DNA from: Pegea sp. RAD2-039
Taxonomy: Eukaryota; Chordata; Thaliacea; Salpida; Salpidae
DNA: 64,000 bases
Assembly: GCA_034620365.1 (NCBI GenBank)
Contig: JAQGEQ010000071.1
Span: 3,906,001-3,970,000, forward strand
Reading direction: 5' to 3'
Part shown: positions 42,851 to 53,612 of the stretch, piece by piece
Layout: each line of letters begins with the position of its first letter
How positions within the stretch are numbered: the stretch's first letter is position 1
Translations under genes and position numbers: made by a program
Notes under the pieces: model-generated
What the model saw: the letters and a program-made list of their open reading frames with translations, nothing else
Databases searched by the model: none
What the model was told of the DNA's origin: nothing

Positions 42851-43003
42851 ATGCCTAGAAATATTTTAGTAATCATTCATGAAGACTTGTCTGTCAGAGT
42901 CGAAGTCCTGATTCCTGAGCTCATCGATCGTGTCAGTGTGACGTCATCCAGTTTGTGGACAAGGTCACAAATTATCTTTTTTCTTGCTGTCAAGCAAGCT
43001 TGA
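42851..43003 (+). CDS. Possible 50-residue ORF
   Basis: ATG opens MPRNILVIIHEDLSVRVEVL, then IPELIDRVSVTSSSLWTR and a hydrophobic end. GC is raised between 42890 and 42970. A donor GTCACA after LWTR could instead make it a first exon. It contains a TGACGTCA. No family recognised. Confidence 0.3.
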   Translation: MPRNILVIIHEDLSVRVEVLIPELIDRVSVTSSSLWTRSQIIFFLAVKQA

Positions 43004-45400
43004 TCATAATCACATCAAAGCATGTTTACCATATAACTGCCAGATACTTCTGAGACATTTTAAAGATTGTTTTTTAGATCCTCTTTTAGACTTCTCCAAG
43101 TCTTGTTTCTTGATAAAAAGTTCTTTCCAAAAGCTTTCTTTCAAAATCGGTAACGATGAGTTTCAAACGTTTAGATAAAAAATTGAATTATGGAAAGTTA
43201 CAAACTATTTGATGCTTTTAAAGTTTAATCTTTTCTAGCTTTATGAACATCTATAAAAATTACATTCTGTAATATTTAAATTTGAAAAATAAGTTTAGCA
43301 AATATTTGATAGTCATCAAACAATAAGTAGATCTCTAAGTTTTCTAGTTTTGTAATTTTCAAACTTACATTTAGTTGTACATGAAATAAATGGTAAAGTT
43401 TTTTTATCTTAGATATATTAAAACAGAAATAATCTTAAAACAGAAAGTATTTTGAAAAACTTGTTAAATATTGTAACAAAATATTCACTTTCAATAAATT
43501 TAGTAGAAGCTTAAGTATCAAGTTTTTGTGTTTTTAATTTATTCAAAAAAATTTTATATTTTCTAAATTTAAAGAGAAGCTTATTTTAAAAATAGAATAT
43601 ATTATTTGTGTGAGCAATTTATTTACCTTGAAGAGGAATAAAGAAAATGTTCTATTTAAAGAACCAGTATGTGTCACAATAACAGCAATTCTATCTCAAT
43701 AGCTATTTACTTGATAAGTTTGTTAATTTAGAAAGCTTCAAATTTTGTTTTTAAAAGCTTGCAGCGCTTGATAATTTTTTTAAGTTCTAAAACTCAAAGT
43801 GCATATTCTTTCAAAAACAGATTATAAATGTTTTAAACAGTACTCGTACCAAAATATAATTTCTATACGATTATAACTTTCACATAAAACAGAGATATCT
43901 TGCTAATATTTTCTACACTTTTATTTATTTGATACTTTTGCAGAATAACTTTATCTATGATTAATATTCACGACTTTTTACTTGATAAAAAATAATAAAT
44001 GTTTTTAATTTATCAAATCAAAATAAATTTAATCACTTAAAACTAATCATCATATTTATTTCTAAATGGCATAAGTTGTTTTGAAAGTTTATAATAATGT
44101 TTTTTGAATTTTGGTTTTAAAATCAAATTGGAACTACATAACAGGCGTTTGATATACATATATACAGTGGTTTTTTGGAAGGTCTATCTTTTGTTATAGA
44201 ACAAAAATTGTCTTAGCTGTCAGAACAAAAGAACAACCCGAGTAGGTTTTGTAAACACAATAATTTGGGCGTACTATCTGATATTGATTCATAGACTTTT
44301 TCAGGCTAAATGATTGTTCATAAAGAAGACGATGATATTTATCTTTCGAAAGCATCATTTGCTTCCATAAAAATAACTCTTAGGTAAAACATAGTATAAA
44401 ATATTTTATTTTTGTATGAGCTCAATATGTGGTGGCACGTTTACTATATCGCTAAAATCAGAAAAAATCAGAAATCAATAAACCATTCAAAGACTATTCG
44501 TTTAAAGCTTTAAATGAAATTACATTTTTCAGAAAAAAATCATAATAACACTTTTACCTCTCTAAAAAAGCACTTAAAATTTTAAATTAATTACTGAAAT
44601 ACTTAACGATAAAGATGAGCCAAGTGAATTAAAAGTATAAAGCTAAGGATGAAAGTTAGTATAAAGCTAAGGATTTAAAAGTATACTTAAATTGCTTACT
44701 TTGTTTGTATTAGTAAATCACTTTTTAAATATAAAATATAGAGGAGGTAATTTATAATATTCAAAAGCTTTCTAAAAATGATTTTCAAGATTAAGAAATG
44801 AGTTTTTCAGATTAGTATCTGAAAAGTCTATTATATTTGCATTACAAACTCAGTTTAGATGTGTTTCGATCATATACTTGATACTGAAAATATTTATAAA
44901 ACCAATAGCAAAAAACAACTAATTAAATCAAATAAACTTTCATAAAATTACAAAATAAACCTAAAATATTTAAAACAATCTAGCAGACCTCACAAAAAAT
45001 CATTTGATAATATCTAAGTTACATTTAGTCAACAAAAATGAATATTTTTTATTTCAAAAGGCAATAAAGCTTATAATACTCAATTAAGATTATATATTTT
45101 AGATAAAACATTTAATAAAATTAGATTTAAAACTATTAAATACCAAGAACGCTTTCATCATTTATTCGTGATGATTTAAATCTCCTTTTTGTTCCTAAAA
45201 ACCTAATACCAGATTAAACTTTAAGTTTAACAAACTTTGAGAAACATTAGAGTTAGTTTGCAACTTTATTAGTACAACAATCTAATTCTCAAAGAATCAC
45301 ATTTTAAAAAAGTAGTTACCAAACAGTCATGAAAATAACACTCAACAGTTTCATGCAAAGTCATCTTTTAATGCTAACTGTAAGCAATTGTTTGAGGAGC
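43004..45400. other. AT-rich desert, middle part
   Basis: No exon-like sequence seen. A short direct repeat (GTATAAAGCTAAGGAT, twice) at about 44634-44675. Confidence 0.4.
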
Positions 45401-45990
45401 AGAAGAGGTTGGTCAGTTTGTCGGCTACCAAATATTTAACTTATCTTATTCTAATCATTTCACTAAGAAGATGCATTTTCAACAAATGCGAAAGTCTTCT
45501 TCTGAGTATTGAATATCAAATCAGAGTAGTTCTCTGCAAATCTTGACCCGTACTAGTGTCCTGACACATGAGGTAAAGACAAACCCTGCCCCGGAGTACC
45601 TATAAGTAGAATTGTGACTGTAACTACCAGACATCATTTTCCGCTACTATCACTATAGGAATGTTAAAGGCTTATGTTGGCTAACCCTTAATTATAAATT
45701 TCTTGTCTGGGTTTACTCTAATAGCCTTTGCTTCTCCCGTGGCAACCATAAAGCAGTGGCGATGTTCAGCCATAGTTAGGGATAATACTTTTGGTGCTCA
45801 ATAAATGGAGAAACAGAATCTTTGACGACGATGGGATTCTAACTCACTACATAAGCAGCCAATCGATTTAGTAGCAAGTTCATCTTGTCACTATAGATAT
45901 CACATTTACAAAAGTAACTAACAGTAAATGGAACTGAAGAGCTTCCAGTATTTGTGACAGATTAACAAGAGATATGAGTGTTACTTGAGA
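45400..45990 (-). repeat. GC-raised repeat-like segment, possible tRNA-derived SINE
   Basis: GC is raised against the flanks. On the minus strand at about 45830-45880 TGGCTGCTTATG..GAGTTAGAATCCC resembles a tRNA anticodon/T-arm with B box. The following 300 nt are unique-looking but balanced in base use, including a small palindrome GTGTC-AG-GACAC. This fits a SINE body. Family unknown. Confidence 0.35.
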
Positions 45991-46102
45991 CAAATGTGAA
46001 AAACTGCTGAAACGAAAATTACACCAGCAGTGGCATCACATCACTTGTGCTGAGAAGACAAGCATCGATGAGGATGAGTTGCTATTGTTTGTAAATAATT
46101 GA
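45989..46102 (+). pseudogene. Short ORF tail, possibly transposon-derived
   Basis: A frame closed by a TGA reads DKCEKLLKRKLHQQWHHITC and AEKTSIDEDELLLFVNN. The Cys/His spacing suggests a zinc site. It has no start and no upstream frame, so I take it as a relic or lone last exon. Confidence 0.3.
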
Positions 46103-46560
46103 CTGATGTGATGGACTTTTAGTAGTTTTTTTAACAGTTGGTGGTTTAATTTCAAAATATTTCCGAATTGGTTTGTGGGCTAAATATTTTGGTGAGGAAT
46201 TAGGTTATTACTATACTCTATATTTGGAACAAATACAATTCAAAATTAAATGAACAAATCTATGGAAATAAAGCACAAGATTATGATTATTACAAGATCT
46301 TTAAAGTTTGTTATCATTAGTTTTATATATATTAGACCTATGTATTGTATGTAATAGTAATGACTTCTTAAGAAAGCTTTCTTTTATTATAAAATGTACT
46401 AAACCTAACAACAGTAAATAATAATTAGCGACCCAACATACAGAAAGAGCTATAAGTAAGTAGAGCAGAAATACCTCTTATGAGTGATCTTTACGTATGC
46501 GGTAAAATAATCTTTAGTTTAAATATAAGGCATTCTTCTCAATCAAATAGTTAGATTGTA
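46103..46560. other. AT-rich DNA
   Basis: Nothing recognised. Confidence 0.4.
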
Positions 46561-46564
46561 ATCT

Positions 46565-46800
46565 ACAAGGCCTCACTTGCTTCCAACTGTAGATAACAAT
46601 TATATCCATCAATGGAAATTAGTCTGATTTGGAGCGCTCTCGAGATACACCTTAAATGATCTTGTGGACTGCCGAACGTCGACGGATCTACTTCTCGGAT
46701 CGATATCACAACTCCAGCTACTTTGACCAACAAAGCTTGTTTTTATTTTCTTATTGGGAAAAGACCCACCAGATTCATCTAACTCTCTATAATCTTCCAT
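46565..46800 (-). CDS. Possible small protein gene
   Basis: ATG at 46800 opens MEDYRELDESGGSFPNKKIK, TSFVGQSSWSCDIDPRSRSV, DVRQSTRSFK. Read straight on it ends at 46609 (63 codons). With a GTGTAT donor and the CTACAG acceptor near 46589 it would end LEASEAL and a TAG instead (about 57 residues). GC is well above the flanks and the frame is Ser/Arg-rich. No family recognised; whether it is expressed is unknown. Confidence 0.4.
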
Positions 46801-46865
46801 TTATATCACATAAGCAATTAAGATTAGTAATTTGTATTAAAATGATCATTATTAAAAATGAATAA

Positions 46866-47775
46866 ATGTTCAGGCATTAGTATGTCTTCTTTTATAATAA
46901 AAATATATTATAAATTAATCAGAATATACAATCAATGGAACTATTGATGAATGTTCTAAGGCTCTCAGAGCTGTAGTTGGGAATCTTTGAATCTTAAAAG
47001 TCATACGTCTAAACTTAGCAAACTTTTATCTCAAATTTTAAGCAATTTTGAATTAGAGGATTAGATTAGATTATTATGGCTAGTAAAATCATTTATAATG
47101 ATTTACTTAGTAGGATAAAATTTTATTAATTGCTGATACTATGTCAGTACTGAAAACTAAAAAAATATATTTAGTTGAGTAATTAAGTACACAAATAGTT
47201 TTAATGATTTGTTAAAGCCATTTTGTTGCAGTGTTGTAAGAATTTTCTCTTCGCTTGTTTACTTTCTTAGATTATTCATATTTTATATTTTGTTTTGTCA
47301 ATTAGCTCATGTTATCTGATGATTATATATTTAATATACTTACTTCTGCTTTAAAAAGTATTTACAAAGAAAAACTGTAGTTCCGTTTTTATATGAATAA
47401 GTATTTTCATTTATTGTTTCATTATATTTTAGTTTTATATTTATTAAGATAATTTTATATTTTGATAATTTATTTAAATTATTGTTTAAGTTGAAAATTC
47501 ATTTATTCTTAGCTAATCTGATAATATATGATTTGAAAAAGCTCTTTGTTCATTTAAATCAATTTTTCAATTGATTAAATTTAAGACATTTTTTTAAATT
47601 AGAGGAACTATTTGATCTTAAATTTCTCATCTAAAATAATTCATTTCATTTTTTCACTTTATGCATTTGAAAAATCGATTTAATTACTTTTAATGTAGTA
47701 TTGATTTTGTTAAGAAAGAATATCACTTGGTGTACTTTAGTTTACAAAAATTAGGTTTGAAGTTGATGTACCAAG
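46866..47775. other. Upstream region of WBP2
   Basis: AT-rich, no gene or repeat recognised. Confidence 0.4.
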
Positions 47776-49444
47776 AATGTCTATAAATAGAAGCCAAGGT
47801 CCAGCGGTCGTTTTTTTGAATGGTGAATTGTAAGTATGATCTTTATTAGACTTTTAGGACTGATTATATTTAAGTAGCTGATTTATTAAAACATTAATCA
47901 TAAGTTCTATTTAAAAACAAACTTATTGTTGTAATGAAACATTCAGATTATTATTTTATGAAATATTTTCTTTTTGGTTCAAACTTCTTATAAACTTTGT
48001 ATTTTTATTGATAGAATTTTAATTTTTATTACATTTACTTGATTTAATCTCATAAAATGTATTTATAGTTATAAGTTTTTATCATTTTATTGAAATTATT
48101 TGATCTTAGGGTAATGCAAGAGCATAACAATGTTCAAGTTGTATTTAAGAAAAATACTCATTCAAATGAGCATCTAAAAGGAACAAAATCTGGAAAAGTT
48201 TATCTCACCAACTACAGAGTATTTTTTTTCAAAATTATATTTATACATAATAATTATATAGAAAATATTTCTAACAATGTAAACCAATGTAATAATTCAC
48301 AATTTTCACATCAAAATATTGTTTTTTAGCTAATTTTTCAAACTAAAGACTTAAAAGATATGTTAAGAGAGATTAGCATGCCTTTTAAGCAAATCAAAGA
48401 TTTCGAAATCAAACAGCCTATGCTTGGTGCAAACTATCTATATGGTCGCCTGATAGCTGAATCTAATGGTATGTCTTATCAGTTTTATTAAATATCGTAT
48501 AAAATTGAATTCTTCATTTTCTTAAGTGTAAAGTTTGTTGAATAATTGATATTTAAAACAGTAAAATTTTTGAACTTATTCAAATTACAAGATTGTTGTT
48601 GAAAATAACTTTGTTGTGAATTTACATATATTTGTTTGCTAATTATATTTTTTCATACTTATGAACAAACACAAAAGTATTTAGTGTTTATTTTGAGTAA
48701 AACTTTCAATGAATAGTTTTATTTTTAATCTTTTATTTTACTTTAGGTGGCTGGGAAGGTTCAGTTATATTTGAAATCACTTTCAAATCTGGTGGAGCTG
48801 TAGAACTAGGACAGGAGTTAGTAAAGCTTGCCACAAAACGTAAAAATAATTTCTTTTTAGTATTCTTTAGTATTTATTAAGCGTTTCATATAAATACCAT
48901 TTGCTAACCATTTAGATTTTAGTTTAACTTTTTTGATCTGTTTTAAATTTTCCATTATTTGATATTCTTTAAAAATAGAATCAAATATATTGAGAAGTAA
49001 TAGATAACTTCAAATTTAAAAAAAAAGATTTTTTTTCATCAAAAAACCTCTTTAGGTCTTCAGCCGATGTATTCAGCAAATATTGGTTGTTCTCATGGAC
49101 CTATTCAAGGAACTGCATACTACTTTCCTAATCCTCAACCAGTTCCTGGTGTTAACCAGCAACCACCGCCTGTTTTCAACCAGCAACCACCACCTGCTTT
49201 TAACCAGCAACCACCACCTCCACCAGCCTACTCTTATCCACAACAACCATATCCACCAACTTATACTGCTAACCCGCAATATGGTTCGTATCTATGTTTT
49301 ATACTTAGCTAGAAACTTGTTTTTAGCTATTCAAGTTCTATATTGATTATTTATATTTCAGCAACTCAACCTGGAAACTCCTTACCTCCTGAATATGATC
49401 CTTATCAAACACCTCCAGCTTACAACCCTAATTACCAAAACTAG
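47776..49444 (+). CDS. WBP2: WW-domain-binding protein 2
   Basis: WBP2 is a GRAM-domain adaptor that binds WW proteins such as YAP and acts as a transcription co-activator in vertebrates. Exons: 47776-47829, 48110-48218, 48330-48468, 48747-48839, 49056-49283, 49362-49444. The GRAM-like domain shows HLKGTKSGKVYLTNYR, MPFKQIKDFEIKQPMLGANY, GGWEGSVIFEITFKSGGAVE and LGQELVKLATKR, very close to human. The C-terminal part is Pro/Gln/Tyr-rich with four PPxY motifs (PPAY, PPTY, PPEY, PPAY), the WW ligands. It also carries a threefold NQQPPPxF repeat (24 bp units at 49154-49225). Length about 234 residues against about 260 in human. Confidence 0.96.
49154..49225 (+). repeat. 24-bp tandem repeat in WBP2 coding sequence
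   Basis: Three units beginning AACCAGCAACCACC encode NQQPPPVF, NQQPPPAF and NQQPPPPP. The units differ at few bases, so the expansion is fairly recent or kept by selection. Confidence 0.85.
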
Positions 49445-49804
49445 CATCTCTCTTTTCACTTTATATCTATTTACTTTCATCTGTATATTATCAAAAACAT
49501 AAAACAAGTTAATAATAAGAAAGAGATGTTGTAACAAATTGTGTTTGTAACTATCTGATTGTTTAAAATATCCCAAACTTGTCGAATAAATCAGCTTTTG
49601 CATGTTAATAATCACCGTAAGAAAGATTGATTTCTGATTGCTAGTCTTAAATCATTGGTTAGAAACTGTGAAAAATCTAACAAGTAAAAGATATTTATTA
49701 TATTTTTGTCATTGAATAAATTCATGTGTGTAAATATATTTTGACAAAGTTTATTTGTTTAATGATCACTTTTACAAATATTGGTTATTTTATGTAACCC
49801 TAAG

Positions 49805-50753
49805 TTAACTGATTGGTGAATGCCAGTCAAGTTCTATAATATCTGAGAAATGAATAGATGAAGTTCCTGTTATTGATGATTGAAAATGATTTGATTGAAG
49901 AAAAACAGCTTGATTTAGAATTTTTGAATTTAATATAAAAAAATTAGACAACGAAAAATTGTTGAACTTTTGTGTTTGATGTTTTAGATGATGAAAAATC
50001 ATTTGAATCTTTACAAGATTGTCAACTTCTAACAAACTTTTCGACTTTTGTAGGAGAAATATCTGGTTTGATTACCTATAAAAAAGTTTAGAACTAGTTA
50101 CTAAGCTTTTAAAAGATATCTTCTATTAGTTACAAGTTAATCTTAAAAACTCTACCTCAGATATTGTAGATATACTAGACAAACTTCTTAAATCATCAAA
50201 TCGTCTGTTTCGAGAAACCACGAAAGTTAATGAACTTAGAGCTCGATTTTCTCCATCTTTTATCTGTAACACTTTTCTAGTTGAATATTTTGCAAGCTCG
50301 CAAATAACTTACATCTTCCAATGATGACATGTCGTTATCTGATGACGTTGATGATGTTAAATATTCGATTTCATTATCAAGCTAAAAAAGATTTTGATTT
50401 AATAAATAATTTTAGTAGAATTGGAAACTTATAAATACAGTTTTTATCGAATTCAAAGTTTTTAAAAAGTTTTAACGTTCGAAAGATGTTTTGGTGATAT
50501 TTTGTCGAAGTTCAAAGTTCTTGAATTAAAAACTTTAGCAATTAAGGTTTTGGTTTTATACATTTTCTAAGTTGACTATGTGCTATGACTAAAAAAGCTA
50601 ACAGTTTAAAAACCTCTAAAAATTTTAATTTTATCAATTATCCCAATATACTTCTAAAACTGATTAGTAGTTATCAAAATCATCAATAATAAATAAAAAT
50701 CAAATATCACAACTTACAAAAGTTGATACTGTATCAACGGGTCTTGTAGGCAT
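49805..50753 (-). CDS. Uncharacterised Ser-rich small protein
   Basis: Four exons, all phase 0: 50718-50753 (MPTRPVDTVSTF), 50313-50381 (LDNEIEYLTSSTSSDNDMSS LED), 50156-50263 (IKDGENRALSSLTFVVSRNR RFDDLRSLSSISTISE) and 49805-50062 (IFLLQKSKSLLEVDNLVKIQ MIFHHLKHQ.. to SDIIELDWHSPIS). Every junction has a GT donor and AG acceptor. The product is 156 residues: an acidic Ser-rich first half, then a helical second half. No membrane segment or known domain. I considered BLOC-1/BORC subunits because of size and helix content but see no motif. Tail-to-tail with WBP2. Confidence 0.7.
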
Positions 50754-51862
50754 ACAGCAAAATATTGTCCTGAAACTTTTCGTAAAATGAGGTTGTAGAT
50801 GTGGTTTGGAAGAAGATGGTTTGTATTTAAGCAAACAAAAACATTTTGGAAAGCAAGTCATTGCCAAATACCATGTTAGACTTTGTGAAACTCGAATCTT
50901 TAATATTTCATTATTACTAGAATACTAGTTTTGATTCATCACTCAACTAAATATACTTAAACTTGTGATTTTTTAAATGTTACGGAAAATAACAAATAAT
51001 ATAAATTATAATAAAAACTACAATATGTTTAATTGAAACAATTAGTTTGTATAAATATATTAAAAACATTTTTTTAGACTAAACATGTTATTTGATAAAT
51101 TGTATAACCATTTTCTCGACAAACAAAAATTGTTAGTTTAATTGACAAACTTTTAAGTAGCAAGTATTTAAAATTATAATGCTTTAAAAAAAAAGAAGCT
51201 GAAGATATAAACCAAAGAATGCTTAGTAAAAAAAGCTCCTTATAAATTCTAAAAATTAAACTTTAGTTAGTGTAAAACCTAATTATAAAATTACAGCAAC
51301 TTTTTTATACTTGGAAATCTCCAACTTTAACAAAACTTCATTAAAAGTTGCTTTTTACTCAGTAAAAATGAATAATTATTTGTAAAATATTACTAAAAGA
51401 AAAATGAAAATTTTCCGTCAATTAAGACTAAGAGCAAAGCAAACTTTGAATTTGCTGATTAAGAATGTCAAAAAAATATCTGTTCAACAAAAACTTTTAT
51501 AGCTGGTGGCTTTAAATTTTTTCTTCTTAATGAAATAATTAAGTGTGAATCTACAAGTTTTCCCCGATTTGAAAAAAATTAAGTCAAACTAAAGAATAAA
51601 GCTGTGTCTACAATATGAAAAAATTATTTGAAACTTCTGAAACAAAATTAATGCAGAATATATTTTATGTAAATGTTTAGAGTCATGTTATGATGCAACA
51701 ATTGAAAAATACTTTTAGATAGAAAATCACTTATAGCTTTTGCTTAAATTGTATTTGAAATTATTATGTCTTTATAAAACGATTGAAAGTTAAATATATA
51801 TGTCAAGTTTTGTCCGTTTTTATGTTATTTTTGAGCAAAAGAAATTGCTCTACTAATTAAAT
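50754..51862. other. Intergenic AT-rich DNA
   Basis: Between divergent genes. No repeat or RNA gene recognised. Confidence 0.4.
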
Positions 51863-53223
51863 ATGGAAAAAGAGTAAGTTTTGAAACAGATAAAGTAAAT
51901 TAACATATCTTTTAAGAAAATCTAAATGTAACTTTCATTACTATAACTTTGTTAATTCTAAAATACCATGTGTTACATCTTTTGCTTTCTATATTTTTGA
52001 CTAAATAGATGTTATTTGTGAGAATGTGTGTCAGCGAGAGGTGCTCTCTTCAGGTACCCTCCTTCGCATATATTGTAATAAATAAATTCACTCTGATTTT
52101 ATTAGTTTGAATATAACTTGCTACAATTAATTTTTTGATTTATATGTAAATTACAAAACTTTATTTTTAGATCTGAGTCACAAGAAGTTATTAATTTGAA
52201 AAAGCTCACATTCGGACGCTTTACAAATGTCTTGGATGTTATTAGAAAACAAGTTAGTCTTAAAAAATAAACACACAAATCTTAATATACTTTTAAAAGA
52301 TTTTATTTTTTTTTTAACTTTAAGTAAACTATAAACTTAATTTAATCTTGTCATCATTTTTTTAGCTACTGATATTTTTATTTACTTTATACCATCTTAG
52401 CAACTCTACCAGTAAATAACTCGAAACTAATTTGGATGTAAAAAAATAACCCCAAATATATCAAAACAGGATTTTACTTTAAATAATAATTACAAAAAAT
52501 AAATTTATTCTAAAACATAAGTTATATCAAATTAAAAGTACTTTTTTACTCCTAACATATTAACAATTACATTTATGCTTTTTAACTTGAGCTTTTTATA
52601 TTAGATTCGATAAATTTTTGTTTTTATTTTAAAAATCGGGAAAGTTTAATATCAGCAAGAATTATTCTACAGATTAATCTAGTGAAATAACAAAGTTAGC
52701 AATTTCTAAGAACTTAAGATTATATTCTGAGCTTAACTGAAGTAAACTGTAATGAAAAACTTATTTTGTTAAATATATCTACATTCTCACAAATATTTTT
52801 CCAACTTTTTATAAATTAAAAAAGAGTAATTATAAAGTTTAAGACTTGTTCTTTAAAAAGTTTATTGTCATCTTACACTTGATAAAAAGTAAATTTTTTT
52901 TGAAGGAAACCATTAATGATTACTTGCTTTAAAAAATAAATCTTTTATATTACAAAAAGCTCAGCGTAAAAAAGCTTTTTTATTTTAAAATTTGAAGTCG
53001 TTTATATAAATCGATGGTAAATTATCGCAATTAAATTTTATTTCTTTTTCTGTGTTCATCTGTAGAGCTTACAAATACTTGAACCAAGTACACTTGTATG
53101 TTAACTTTATGGTTTATTTATAATTACTTAATTGCATTTTATGAGAAACTTGTGAATAATTTTACTCGTTAAGCTTCTTACCAAACTTTTGTACTAAATC
53201 TAAAATACTTTCTTTAGGTTTGA
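51863..53223 (+). CDS. Possible mini-gene (about 42 residues) with LINE in intron 1
   Basis: Exon 51863-51873 (MEKE, GTAAGT donor), exon 52171-52252 (SESQEVINLKKLTFGRFTNV LDVIRKQ) and exon 53066-53095 (SLQILEPSTL) join in frame; a fourth exon at 53218 would add Val and a stop. The middle exon has raised GC and clean TTTTTAG/GTTAGT borders. The first intron holds a LINE 3' end. If the last exon is wrong the protein could be longer. No family recognised. Confidence 0.4.
51950..52090 (+). mobile_element. LINE 3' end (hairpin family)
   Basis: The last 140 nt of the same LINE family: TAATTCT..ACCATGTGTTACAT, GAGAATGTGTGTCAGCG, the hairpin GAGAGGTGCTCTC at 52036-52048, GGTACCCTCCTTCGCA and a TTGTAATAAATAAA tail. 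Confidence 0.8.
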
Positions 53224-53612
53224 AAACAAATGTTTACATGAATAAATGCTGCATTAACTGTATCGACTACCTAGTATATGTGTAGTCATCGTTTTCTAAA
53301 CTACAAATCAGTAACTGATTGACACAAGCTTTGCTGACAATGACAATTTTGATGTCTTGATAAACACTAATATAATCTGATTAAGCTCATTATTGTGAAG
53401 ATTTTTATCAATTAAATGACATTTATAAAAGTCATCTTTGTTTTAATTAAAAGATTTTAGTTCAAAAGTTTGTTTTAGTTAAGAGTGAAATTTTATTGAT
53501 TTAAAGAAAATGCTGAAAGAATTTTTATGCTATTAAAAAATAAAACTTTTCCAAATTGTATTGATAGATAAAATTGTTATTAAACCTTTATTAAATATTG
53601 TTGGAAATTAAA

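Noticed and set aside
49073-49279. Trp-rich minus-strand ORF
   Set aside because: Antisense shadow of the Pro-rich repeat in WBP2.
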